From Lobosporangium transversale (lineage: Eukaryota > Mortierellomycota > Mortierellomycetes > Mortierellales > Mortierellaceae), in the NCBI RefSeq assembly GCF_002105155.1, contig NW_019029014.1, positions 62,001 to 126,000 of the forward strand: a stretch of DNA of 64,000 nt. Reading direction: 5' to 3'. The notes beneath the pieces were generated by a model that did no database searches, was not told where the DNA came from, and was given only the letters and a program-made list of their open reading frames with translations. Below are positions 47,413 through 57,432 of this stretch, piece by piece. Each line of letters starts with the position of its first letter. Positions within the stretch are counted from its first letter, which is position 1. The position numbers and the translations under genes are program-made.

Positions 47413-48293
47413 TTAGTCCTCTTGTCCTCGCCACCAGCATCCACAACTGGCATCACCTCATCAGAACATATCCCAGGGGTGTTAATTGTCAGCACTGGTA
47501 TCGGTGGCTTGCTTCTCGGCACACTCTTGGAAACCCTCGGATATCCATACCATATTTTTGAGCGAGCTACAGAATTGCGACCATTAGGTAAAGGGTTGAA
47601 AAGAATAAATGTAGTATATAACTCACTACAAAAATTTAGAGTGGCATGTTTTTATTCTTGCGACTTTTTTTTTTTCTTCACTATCATTGTTGTCGCTAGG
47701 ATCCACTATGACATTCTCAGCAAATATACTACCAGTTTTTGAGCAGCTTGGGTTGTTGAATGAGATTCAAAAGATTTCATATCCATGTTATGCGCTTGAC
47801 TTCTACTCAGCAAACCGAGAGTCCTTTGGCTCCCTTAAACTAGATGGTCGGAAGAGGTAAAAAACGGTTGTAACACATTACATGTAACAAAGGCTTCTTT
47901 CTTTTCTTTAAAAGCATAAATTGCAATTAACACCACTCCTTTTTTTTTTTTTAATATCATGGGCATAACGATAGCATGATCAAGGAATTTGAGAATGTTT
48001 CCTGTCCATGGGGAGGAACCATGGGTGAGATCATTCATGCAACGCCCAGGAACTTGATCTTGAAGGTCTTTCTGGAGGAAAAAGTTTTCCAAACTTGGTT
48101 CCATGGTCGAACTGTTCACCTTGTCGATGGTAAAAAAAAAAAAGTTGCCTTTTTATGCAAGTAAACAATATGTTGTATTGACTATATTTTCATTTATAAA
48201 CATGTTTCCTCCTGCTCCTCGCGAATAGCGTGCCATAAGGTGGGATTACTTTTTGGAGCTTTATTGGTGACGATATCATATCTTGTCCTCTAA

Positions 48294-48325
<32 letters not shown>

Positions 48326-48957
48326 CATGCTTTGATTATTTGTAGATGCTTCCAGGAGCTGGTTTAGGCATGTTAAAAGAAGGAAAAGACAAAAGAATGT
48401 ATTTCATATCTCGTTTATGTTCGTCCTGTTTTATGAATAAGGTGCTCATTGACGTTTTCTTCATGCTACTACAGGTGCAGTGAATGCGATGCATGATACG
48501 GTTGTGCTTGCTAACTGTATCTACAACATGGAAGATAGCAGCCTCAAAAGCATTACAGCTGCCTTCCAGGACTACTATCGCCAACGTCACTTCCGCGCAC
48601 TGAACGCATTTCAGAGAAGCTCCACATGGTCTCAAGCTTCCTACGGTCAGGTATGCAATAACACATGTTAAAATGTACACCATGCTATGCTAAGAAAACC
48701 TGGTCATTATTATTGACCATCCGCTTGGCATTACAATCATGGGCTCGCTTCACCTACTATTAGACATGGAAGGAAGGGTTATTGCGTCAGGTGATGATGA
48801 ACTACATCCCACCTTGGGTGCATGGTTGGACAGACGCAAAAGAGTGCATATCGTCCCCAAATCGCATGGCTTCCACTCATCCCAACACGCGGCTCTGCAC
48901 CCAACTTCCCCAGGAATGCAAGCGAAAAGATGATAATGAAGCCATCGTAGCCGCATA
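47413..48957 (+). pseudogene. monooxygenase pseudogene H (internal deletion)
   Basis: The start codon position reads TTG instead of ATG (47,422). Exon 1 (to 47,587) has VSTGIGG for VGAGIGG, losing the first Gly. Exon 2 (47700-47856) has the normal 157 bases. Exon 3 and the first half of exon 4 are deleted: sequence jumps to about 47,968, mid exon 4, ending at 48,129. Micro-exons 48229-48239 and 48346-48367, and exon 7 (48475-48650), keep normal sizes. The 22-nt exon is followed by a GC donor. Exon 8 (from 48,764) has lost two bases before the GCA-TAT codons, shifting the frame. It is closest to E and F. Confidence 0.88.
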
Positions 48958-49600
48958 GGTAGCAGGAAAGAAAATAATAAAGCAAGCCGAGGGAAAAGAA
49001 ATCATCAATGACTGTCAATGATGATATTTCTAATAAAGGTAGAAGAAGAAAAAGACTCCTGCGTTGCTCGCTGCGCTTTATTAAAACCATTGTTTTTCAG
49101 GAAATATTCGTTTAATAAGCTCTAATAGCTCAAATGACATGCTGAGCATTCCACCTCACAATGTTCTTGTCCAGAGCGAAGGTTTCTTACAGCACTGGAC
49201 TGGTTCAGTTTCTTTTATTAACCTAAAAAAAAAATGGATGATAGCCTTTTTTTCAAAGTATATTTATATGTCTAGCCCTGGCACGGCTGTTCTGTAGGGT
49301 ATGAAGCAACATCCCTACCGAGCATTCGAATATCTATTGTTGATTCAGTTTATGCACCCTCAAACGCACACATACGGCCTCATCTGTCTTAGCAGTTTAG
49401 GCGTTTGGCATGGAAATACCGTTTATTTAGCACACCACAGCTCTTTTGTATCCGTGGCTATCCTCAGTGGCCAGAGTGGCCTGCTGCTTCTCAAACATTG
49501 CTTTGTCTTTTTGTCCAACATTTTATTGTGGTAAGATGAGTAGCAAGCAACACACGGGACAACGAGAGCTAAAAAAAAAAAAAAAAAAATGCTAGGGTTT
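48958..49600. other. spacer between the monooxygenase array and LSM1
   Basis: No gene seen. It marks the right edge of the array; sequence from about 49,250 on shows no likeness to the array units. An A-run at 49,571-49,589 lies just downstream of the LSM1 stop (minus strand). Confidence 0.45.
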
Positions 49601-50403
49601 CTAATAGAGCTCTCCAAATTCTGCTGTATCCACCGAAAATCCTTGCTCGCTAAGCATTCTATGCTTTGTCTTTTCTCGTTTAACTTTAGCCTCCATTTCC
49701 TCACGCTGAACCTGAAGCACTTCTTCCACTGGTACTTCGCGCAATGGTAGTTCATCCTCCTTGTCTTCGTCCTAATATTATGATAGCATTTTCATTTTCG
49801 AAATTTTGATGTCAGTTAATCTCCAAAAAAAAAAAAAAAAAAAAAAAAACAGTTTTTTGATAGCTTACTATTTCACCTAACAGGACCACATTTTCTCCTC
49901 TTATGATGAAGATCCCACGTGGAATATCACCGTATGTATCGCCTATATATATCCTCTCAATGGTATCTTGGAGAACTAGATTTGCTATTGAAGTTTTGTT
50001 TTGTCGCATTGTTATAAGAAGAGACACAAAGAATGAAGTTTAGATAAGTTTGAGCACTCAATCAAAAACGCGACATCCAATCTTCTCAGAAGCAAAAAGC
50101 AAAACCTTCCCATACCAAACTGGTCAAAGGAACGCAGGATGCCTATCAACTTTCGTCCATCTCTTAACACGACTAGCAATTTCTCTAACAGGCCATGTAC
50201 AGGTATTGTTGTAAGTTTTGTGTTTTTGAACTTTTCAGGCGATGTATTCCTATTATTCTTACTGCTCCTGCTGCGAATGCATGGGGTGATTGATATTGAA
50301 ACAAAGAAGAAATAACATATGACTAAGCCTTCATTAAACTGAACGTACTGTCAACACTGTCTACCAAGCTGGTGGATGTAGTGAAGATCTGAAAGCTGTC
50401 CAT
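49601..50403 (-). CDS. LSM1: LSM1, Sm-like protein of the mRNA decapping complex
   Basis: Minus-strand gene, four exons: 50403-50349, 50184-50116, 49984-49869 and 49771-49601; 136 residues, close to human LSM1 (133). The Sm1 motif is [20 protein letters not shown] and the Sm2 motif ends in [20 protein letters not shown]. The Sm fold runs from residue 12 to 83, followed by a charged helix ([15 protein letters not shown]) typical of LSM1. Exon 1 was found from the LSM1-specific [10 protein letters not shown] junction, where A plus AG restores Lys. In the family LSM1-7 binds the 3' end of deadenylated mRNA with Pat1 and promotes decapping in P-bodies. Confidence is high because the whole domain is contiguous after splicing. 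Confidence 0.95.
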
Positions 50404-51061
50404 AACTGATGTATATTTTTCTATTGAAGCTGATGAATAATTTGTTGCTTCTTATGAATGTAAGGAATCGCTTTCTTGTTGTCCGATGCCCTTCCCCGGT
50501 GCCTTGAATGAATCTTTTCTAATGAACAAAAGGTAGAAAAAACAAAAAAGAGAATGTCAGCCTCTCATAATTCCAAAAAATATAAAAAAAAATGTCACAG
50601 CTTTATTGCAGGCTTTAATTCTATCAGATCGTCCTCGAGTTTAACAAATTGAAAATCTCCGATTTTTTGGAACATTTGAACTGAATTGAATAAGATGGAA
50701 AGAATAGCTTGATTGCCGTTCACACTATCCATTGGATTTGCATCGCGGAATTAACTGTACCTGAGTCTTCAGAGCAATATATTGTTCTCTATTTGCACGA
50801 GGAGTTCAGCTTGAATAAGGATCTTCTCAGATCAGCACTGAACTTGCGTGTTAAATGACAAATATCGGGTTCGCCTCACTCCCGTCTAACCAAGGTACTA
50901 CGCGTAAAGAAAAGGCTTGATAGACAGGGACTTTTACGAAAATCTCTTTATCCCCAAAACAAGCACCTCTGGAAGTAGTAGACTGAAATATAATTAGACC
51001 CAGCAAAATAGTGGGTGCGTATTTTGTGACACTGTTGGACACTATTTTATTGAAAGAGCCA
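50404..51061. other. spacer between LSM1 and TatD genes
   Basis: Upstream of LSM1 and downstream of the TatD gene, both on the minus strand. A 73-codon open frame on the minus strand (51072-50851) overlaps the TatD 3' end and shows no family likeness. Nothing else stands out. Confidence 0.4.
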
Positions 51062-52571
51062 CTATGATCCATTCAGATTAGATTGATTAGGAAAAAAGAC
51101 CATGGTAGTGTTTCGATAAACAACATCAGCTAGCTTCTCGGTTTCCATACTATGCAAGGATGCTATAACATGAAGAACTTGCCTGGATCAAAATAAATTT
51201 GACAGACCATAAAAAAATTAACTACCATAGTTTATGGACGTTTTCAGACATCCTTCCGCGCTTAAACTATAATAAAATAGACCTTACCCCATGGTACAAG
51301 GTTCATTCCTGTTCTTGACCATTGATCCAGCTTCAAATCGCTCTTTTTTCTTTGCAGGTGGATTGTAAATTGCCTGCTGCTCATGCGTCATGCTAGAGAG
51401 ATGCTTGTGGGATGCATGCGTTGGTCGAATATCACACCATGGCCCATCTGTCTCCAGCATGAGTCTGTCTAAAGGGACGCTCGCGGCCACTTTCAAGTTA
51501 TCTTCAGTTTTGAGGGAGCTAGATCGAGATAAATACGTAATAATTTAACCTTTGGCCCCGTTATAATCTCTGTCATAGTGACTTTTTAAAAGCAGGAGAC
51601 GCACCATCCATTGATTCCAATATACAGTCCTAAATCAAGGTACTGCTGCATTTCTTCCAAAGTGCCAGTGAAAGAATGCACGACGCCATGTGTAAACCTG
51701 GATCGGTTTTCTGATATGAGCTTTCCAAAATCGCCTTCTGTATTTCTGTTATGCAAAAACATGGGCAGACGAGTTGCCTCTGCTAATTCAAATTGACGCT
51801 CAAAGTATTTGCGCTGCGTTTCCTTAGGACAAAACTGAAGTCGATCGTAATCTAATGGTGAGGTTTGCATGCATGGCTAAGCTATAGGCAAAGACGGCAC
51901 GGACAACAAGGTAATATCACTATGGAAAGGTATGATATATGGTCTCTTACCAAGTCCACATTCGCCGATGGCAACAATTTTTGACCGCGCTTCAGGATTA
52001 TCCAGTATCGTCTTTAGGGCGTTGAAGTATGCCTCAGGACCGCTTTCATGTGCTTCAAATTCTGAACAGCGCGTCGGATGACAACCTACTGTCATAAAGA
52101 GGTCATCTAGAAAGGCAACACAAGGGGTGTATTAATATAACAATAATACCCATACGCCGGTCAGCTGGGCGTATATTTTTTTCTACAGATATTTATGAAT
52201 AAGGTACCATGGCTTTTAACAAGGTCCATCGCTTCATGGCAGTCGCTTAGGTTTCCGGTAGTGACAATCATACGATCTACACCGGCACGTTTTGCACGAG
52301 AAAGCACATGCTGCAAATCATCTATGACAATAGATGTCAGCTTCAAATTAGTATCCTTTTTATTATATATACCCAAGCTCTACCCTGAGTTATACAGTTC
52401 TGCAGTAACCATTACCTTCATGAGTCTGTTTACCGTGATAGACGCCACGAAACATGGGGTCCGTGAGATTGATGCCGATATCTACACGTTGATACAGTCA
52501 GCCACGTAAAATGTCTTTTATAAAACAGCTTATTACAGGTACACACACTAACCGATGAGCCTGGGTGGCAT
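51062..52571 (-). CDS. TatD-family deoxyribonuclease (TATDN1-like)
   Basis: Minus-strand gene with seven exons: 52571-52553, 52481-52416, 52321-52208, 52106-51951, 51851-51605, 51518-51288 and 51182-51062; 317 residues, phases intact. TatD metal-site motifs are in order: [13 protein letters not shown] at the N-terminus, [33 protein letters not shown] and [12 protein letters not shown]. The first exon is only 19 nt (MPPRLI). The C-terminus has the [18 protein letters not shown] block of the eukaryotic TATDN1 group. These are metal-dependent 3'-5' exonucleases linked to DNA repair and apoptotic DNA breakdown. It starts 370 bp from the divergent thioredoxin-UBX gene. Confidence 0.95.
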
Positions 52572-52941
52572 AGCGTTGGGAGAAAAACAATCGGATTGTA
52601 GGAATGAGAAGAAACGTGGAAGAGAGCGATGGCTGTTTGATTTAAAAAAAATGGGAGTACCAAAATAGATCTCCCACTTAGTGGCGCTTGTATGCAATTG
52701 TTTTTTAATAATAAATATAAATCATACAAACAATGCCTTACAATCTTTGTGTTATTGACAGCATTGATGGGAACGGATAAATTGGAATGAGGGTAATGAG
52801 CTAATATTGTTCATGTCAATCAAAATTTTATGTCAGTATGAATTTTACCCAGTCTTTTTCTCTTTTACCATTTTTTGTCCATCAATTGCTCTGTACACAT
52901 TTGCTCATTTCTTTCTTCCAGAACATTGTTGTCTTTCAATC
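52572..52941. promoter_or_regulatory. bidirectional promoter region, TatD and thioredoxin-UBX genes
   Basis: The 370-bp gap separates two divergent start codons and must hold both promoters. It is AT-rich; no specific factor site is claimed. Confidence 0.5.
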
Positions 52942-53168
52942 ATGAAAACTATCAGTTCACAAGACGAACTTAATAGCCAGCTCTCCTCTGCAGGATCACG
53001 TCTGGTATGGATAGCAAAACGAATGACTAAAAAACGGTCCGCACAATGACAAAACACGATACTTATATAATGCATATAATGCATATAATGGTCATGTTAG
53101 GTTGTTGTCGACTTTTTCGCCACCTGGTAACGCAAGATATGATCGAATTAGCAGACAAGACCTCTTTG

Positions 53169-53199
<31 letters not shown>

Positions 53200-54070
53200 T
53201 TCTCAATCCCATTCAACGTTCCTATCATCCAACTAGGTGCGGACCATGCAAAACACTAGCTCCAATTCTTGAGGGCTTGGAACGCAAGCACACTACTACA
53301 ATCTTTGCAAAGATAGATGTGGATAAGGCACAGGATTGTGCAAGGCAATACAACGTCTCTGCTATGCCCACTATTCTCTTCTTTAAAAACCGTTCAGAGG
53401 TTGGACGTGTCGTTGGTTCAAATGTTGGAAAGATCCAATCCCTCATTAAGACATATGAGGACGGAACAGCTTTCAGTGGAGCAGGTCAGACTCTAGACGG
53501 CAGCAGAAAGACAGCCAGAAACAATTCTTCGAGCACCTCTTCTGGCTTTAGGAAAACTCATATTGATAATACACCTTACCATGTCCGATTGTGGACTGCT
53601 GTTGGCCACCTGTCCTCTGGTATTCTCAACTTTTGTGCACGCTGTCTACAGAGTCTTGCATTTGTAGCCGGCTCCGCAAAGACTGGTCTTATTGGCGATA
53701 GCATGTCATCACCTAAAGAAGTGAAAACAGTTGAGGGACCAGGAGGTAACTGCCAAATCCAGGTGAGAATGCTAGATGGGTCCTCAATCCGTGGCGATTT
53801 TGCACCAGACCACACATTGGAGCGTGTACGAGAGTTTGTGCAAGCCAATATGGATGCTAGAGGCATCAAAGCTCCAGGGTTTGCACTGATGACCAATTTC
53901 CCTAAAACGTAAGTTCTATTACACAATAATATCAGACACGATTTTTTTTTTTTAAAAAAAAAAAATGCACCCTCTAACTCTTTTTTAGTGTTTACAAGGA
54001 CGAAAATTTACAGCAGACGCTTGATGAAGCAAAATTGACGCCACGAGCACAACTTATTGTCATTGCTTAG
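52942..54070 (+). CDS. thioredoxin-UBX domain fusion protein
   Basis: Four exons: 52942-53004, 53101-53126, 53237-53908 and 53989-54070; 280 residues. Residues 1-110 are a thioredoxin domain: VVVDFFATW leading to CGPC (Cys31, Cys34), then IDVDKAQDCARQYNVSAMPTILFF with the cis-Pro. The exon 2/3 junction splits the active-site Trp codon. Residues 110-200 are a Ser/Thr-rich linker with one hydrophobic patch. Residues 200-280 resemble a UBX domain: IQVRMLDGSSIRGDF, then LERVREFV, and a C-terminal LQQTLDEAKLTPRAQLIV. UBX domains bind the AAA ATPase Cdc48/p97. A redox-active Cdc48 adaptor is a reasonable inference. It differs from the thioredoxin-PITH proteasome protein (TXNL1). Confidence 0.88.
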
Positions 54071-54136
54071 AAATGCTTTTAATAAAATGAAGACGAAATG
54101 CATTATTAGATATTAGTGGTATAGGAAAATGTCCAA

Positions 54137-56083
54137 TTAAGTCGCTTGTTCCTTTCTGATTGCCGCTTCACGCATACTAGCGCCCTTCCATCTAACTAGA
54201 AGAAAGAGTGCCATACAAAAAATGTTGAGGACTGCTAGGATAACACCATAGTAGCCATAACCAATTTTGTCTACTACAATCTGAGCAATCAGAGAGGCGA
54301 TACAAGCGAAGATCATGCGCAAAAAGTTTGCAGCAGCCGTGGCAGAGGAGCCTTGTCCAGGAATGCAGTTAACTAAGTAAGCAGCACCAGCAGCTAAGAC
54401 TTGAGCCATACCAAAGTTGTAGAGAGCGAACCCGACAATAGGAAGAGCAATACTAAGGTGCTTCTCCGCACCCCATCCAAAGAGCAGGGACCCAAAGGGT
54501 ACAATTGCAAATCCAGCGATCCACATGTTGGCTGAAAGACGGTCTTCGAGTACAAGTTTACCACCATTTTTTTCCTTGGCACGCATCAAGGATAAGTCAG
54601 AAAGTTTGCCTCCAAGCACAGAGCCAAGAATACTACCTCCACCAGCACCAAGATAGGTCAATCCAACCTTGGATTCATTCAAATGGTAAAACTCTGTGAA
54701 AAGCAGAGGTACAATAGTTTCGACTAAGAAGAAAAAAAAAATTAATTTTTGTGATGATATTTACGCGATTTACTTGTAGTCATGCCTGTTCGTCTAATTC
54801 CATTAAAAAAAAAAGAGCATACTTGAGAACATGAGAGCAAAAACCATGCCAGTTTCAATGGATGCAAGCATGACTACCGAGTGCCTCAAAAGCAACACAG
54901 CCTGGAAAGGATTGAAACGGGTCTTGGATGTAACGGCTTGACTATCATCCCCGACACTTCCACATTTTTCTTCAAGAGCTTCTAGCATGTCCTTAGGTTC
55001 TTCGCGATATGTCTCGGGCAGCAAGAAGAAGAGCTCAAGAATGATAATGGCAGATGCAATAGCCATGAAAAAGAAGGTTGACTGCCAACCGAAGGCTTGT
55101 GCGAGGAGACCACCAATAGGAGGTCCTAGAACAGGACCAAGGAATTGACCTAAAAACATTAAACCCATAGAAGTGCCTTGCTCCTCTGGCGGCTATATTT
55201 CATCAAAAGCAAAGACAAGGCTATTAGGATGAAATACTCTATGGTATTGATGTATTCCACTCAGCTGTTCACTTACATAAATATCAGCAACGGTTCCAGC
55301 TCCGAGGATAGACGCTCCACCAGAACCAATTGACTGGAAGATTCGGGCAATAATGAGTGTAGCCGCAGAGTTCGAAAAGCCACCTCCAAGGGAGGCCAGG
55401 GCAAAAATGAGGGTGAAACCGATGTAGAGGGCGCGACGGATCTTATATCTGTCTGAAAGGGTTGAGCTAACAAGAGGACTGATACCCATGAATAGAATAA
55501 AGAGAGATACCGATGCATTGATAGCAGTCTGAGAGGCCTGAAGATCATGCGTAATCTGCACTAAGGATGGAAACTATAGGATATAGACATAAAATAAGAC
55601 ATGCGATCAGCAACTTGGCTCGCTGAATCTTGATCCAGTTTAACGCTGAAACATTACATCGTGTAGTGTTATTGTCAAGATGTTAAAAGCATAAATACAT
55701 ACGTAAATAGTGCTTGAAAATCCGCCAAGAGAGCCAGCCTGAGAGACAACTGCGAGGATAATGGCCTTGCGAAAGTGTGAGAGTTCATCACGAGGGTCAC
55801 CCTCAAATCTTGGGCGGATCACTAGTCGTTGCTTCCAGTAACCCTTTTGGGCCTTTACTTTATCAGATGTGGCTGAGACATGTGGCGCAGCCGATAGGAT
55901 CTGACTGTTCGCCTCGATCTTAGCGCTTTTATTGTCAGGGTTGACTTCAGGCTCCACAGTTGTCATCACCACAGGGTCGTTATGAAGGTGTGGAAGAGTA
56001 GGGGTATGGGGGTGTGAAAGCTCTTTCTCTTGCATGGTACTTCCTGATGAGGAAGCATCTGCATTCACTTCGTAGTTTGTCAT
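54137..56083 (-). CDS. MFS transporter, DHA1 drug/polyamine:H+ antiporter type
   Basis: Minus-strand gene, four exons: 56083-55703, 55573-55277, 55192-54823 and 54723-54137; 544 residues. About 105 N-terminal residues are hydrophilic and presumably cytosolic, then 12 membrane segments follow. MFS motifs: LSDRYKIRR between segments 2 and 3, ARIFQSIGSGG in segment 4, and GPVLGPPIGG in segment 5, the antiporter motif. A charged loop (EALEEKCGSVGDD) lies between the two halves. The start is the ATG at 56083. Family members at the plasma membrane export drugs, polyamines or organic acids using the proton gradient; the substrate cannot be told. The stop lies 66 bp from the stop of the convergent thioredoxin-UBX gene. 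Confidence 0.92.
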
Positions 56084-57432
56084 TTGCAATCGGGAAAAAC
56101 TATACCAAAAAGGATCTTTTTCTTTAGACTACTTTGACGTTTACAAAGGATGAAAATAGCAAAGGAGAGAGGAAAGAACAGAGGATGATGGAAAGCTGGA
56201 AGACAGATAAGAAGTCAAGAAGAAAGGAGAGAAGAAAAAGAAGGAAAGAAGTAAATGGTTTATCAAAAGGAAAAGAAACGAAATAAAAAGTGCAAAAAAG
56301 AAAAAGAAGATAGAAAGGTTCGAAGTGTATCATAGTAAAAAGTAAAAAGCATACCACTTTTGGGCGAGTGCCATGCTCATGCCATTGGCCTTATTTCAGC
56401 GTATGCACTTATATCAGATCTGTGTGTCCAAATACTGTAGCTTGCGCCAAATTCGAGTCCCGGCTCATATTTATGCAAACTGAGCTGTAGGTTTTATCCG
56501 CCGCCTAAACTATTTTCTTTATTAGCTTCTGCTGTCTTAATAAGCACTTTGGCAGGCACAAAAAACGTGTAATCTATCCCACTACACCCCTTGCTTATTA
56601 CTGCTTAACCTGCCTAATGTGTACAATAAATACATCAGTCATGACGCCGATAACGAAAGAATAATATGCGTATCCAACCCACCATGGGTTCAAATGAAAT
56701 ATGATTTTAAGCTTAACTACTGTCAAATAAGAACATGCTCTCTCTTCTTGGTACATGCCGCCACTAATTCAAAATTATAAAAAACATAAAACTTGGGATT
56801 GTAAAAGAGTGAATCGAATGCAAGAGCTTCCATTCAACCCATATCTTTATTACAAAATATGGTAACTTCAGGGGTACAGTGATATTATCTTCCGTTGGAT
56901 TGATTTACGTAATACCAAGAGTGGAATGTTCAACAGCATAATGATCTAACTGAGCTTACTGGATCTGTATCTAGTATATTCCTATTTTAACTTCCAGCAA
57001 CATCAAGGTGTTAAGAATTTGACAATTGACTCAAAGGAAGGAAGACGGGCGAAGTAGAAAGGAATGGGCCAATCAATTGAGGGCGAAGTAACAACATGTA
57101 TTTCCTGATTAATTGTGTGTCACTTGATTTACGCCACAAAATAATGTGCTACGATTCACGTGATGCGTATGAGAACCAATTAGTGATTGTATTCAATAAC
57201 AGAAGGTTGGACTCCCTCTTTTCACATCATACAAACTTTTTTTTTTTTTTTTTTTTTTTTGGCTCTGTTGATCCTATTGACCACTCAATTGATTCCGTCC
57301 ATTATTCTTCCCCTCTTAAAACTTACTGGTTATCTTAATTCGTGTGTGCCGGTGCGGTTACATGTTTTCATTCAACCCTAATTCAAGACCACGCTCTTTT
57401 TTTTTAAGTTCCAGTTGTAACTCATCATCATA
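56084..57432. promoter_or_regulatory. divergent spacer, MFS transporter and Zn2Cys6 factor
   Basis: A 1.35-kb region between divergent starts. It has a purine-rich (plus strand) block at 56,140-56,340 that forms the transporter's CT-rich leader, and a T-run of about 22 bases near 57,238. It must contain both promoters. No gene or RNA was recognised; a tRNA-like B-box near 56,450 has no matching A-box. Confidence 0.5.

Noticed and set aside
20688-48957. Secondary-metabolite cluster around the monooxygenases
   Set aside because: No polyketide synthase, NRPS, terpene synthase or cytochrome P450 gene is visible between or beside the copies; a tandem family expansion is enough to explain the region.
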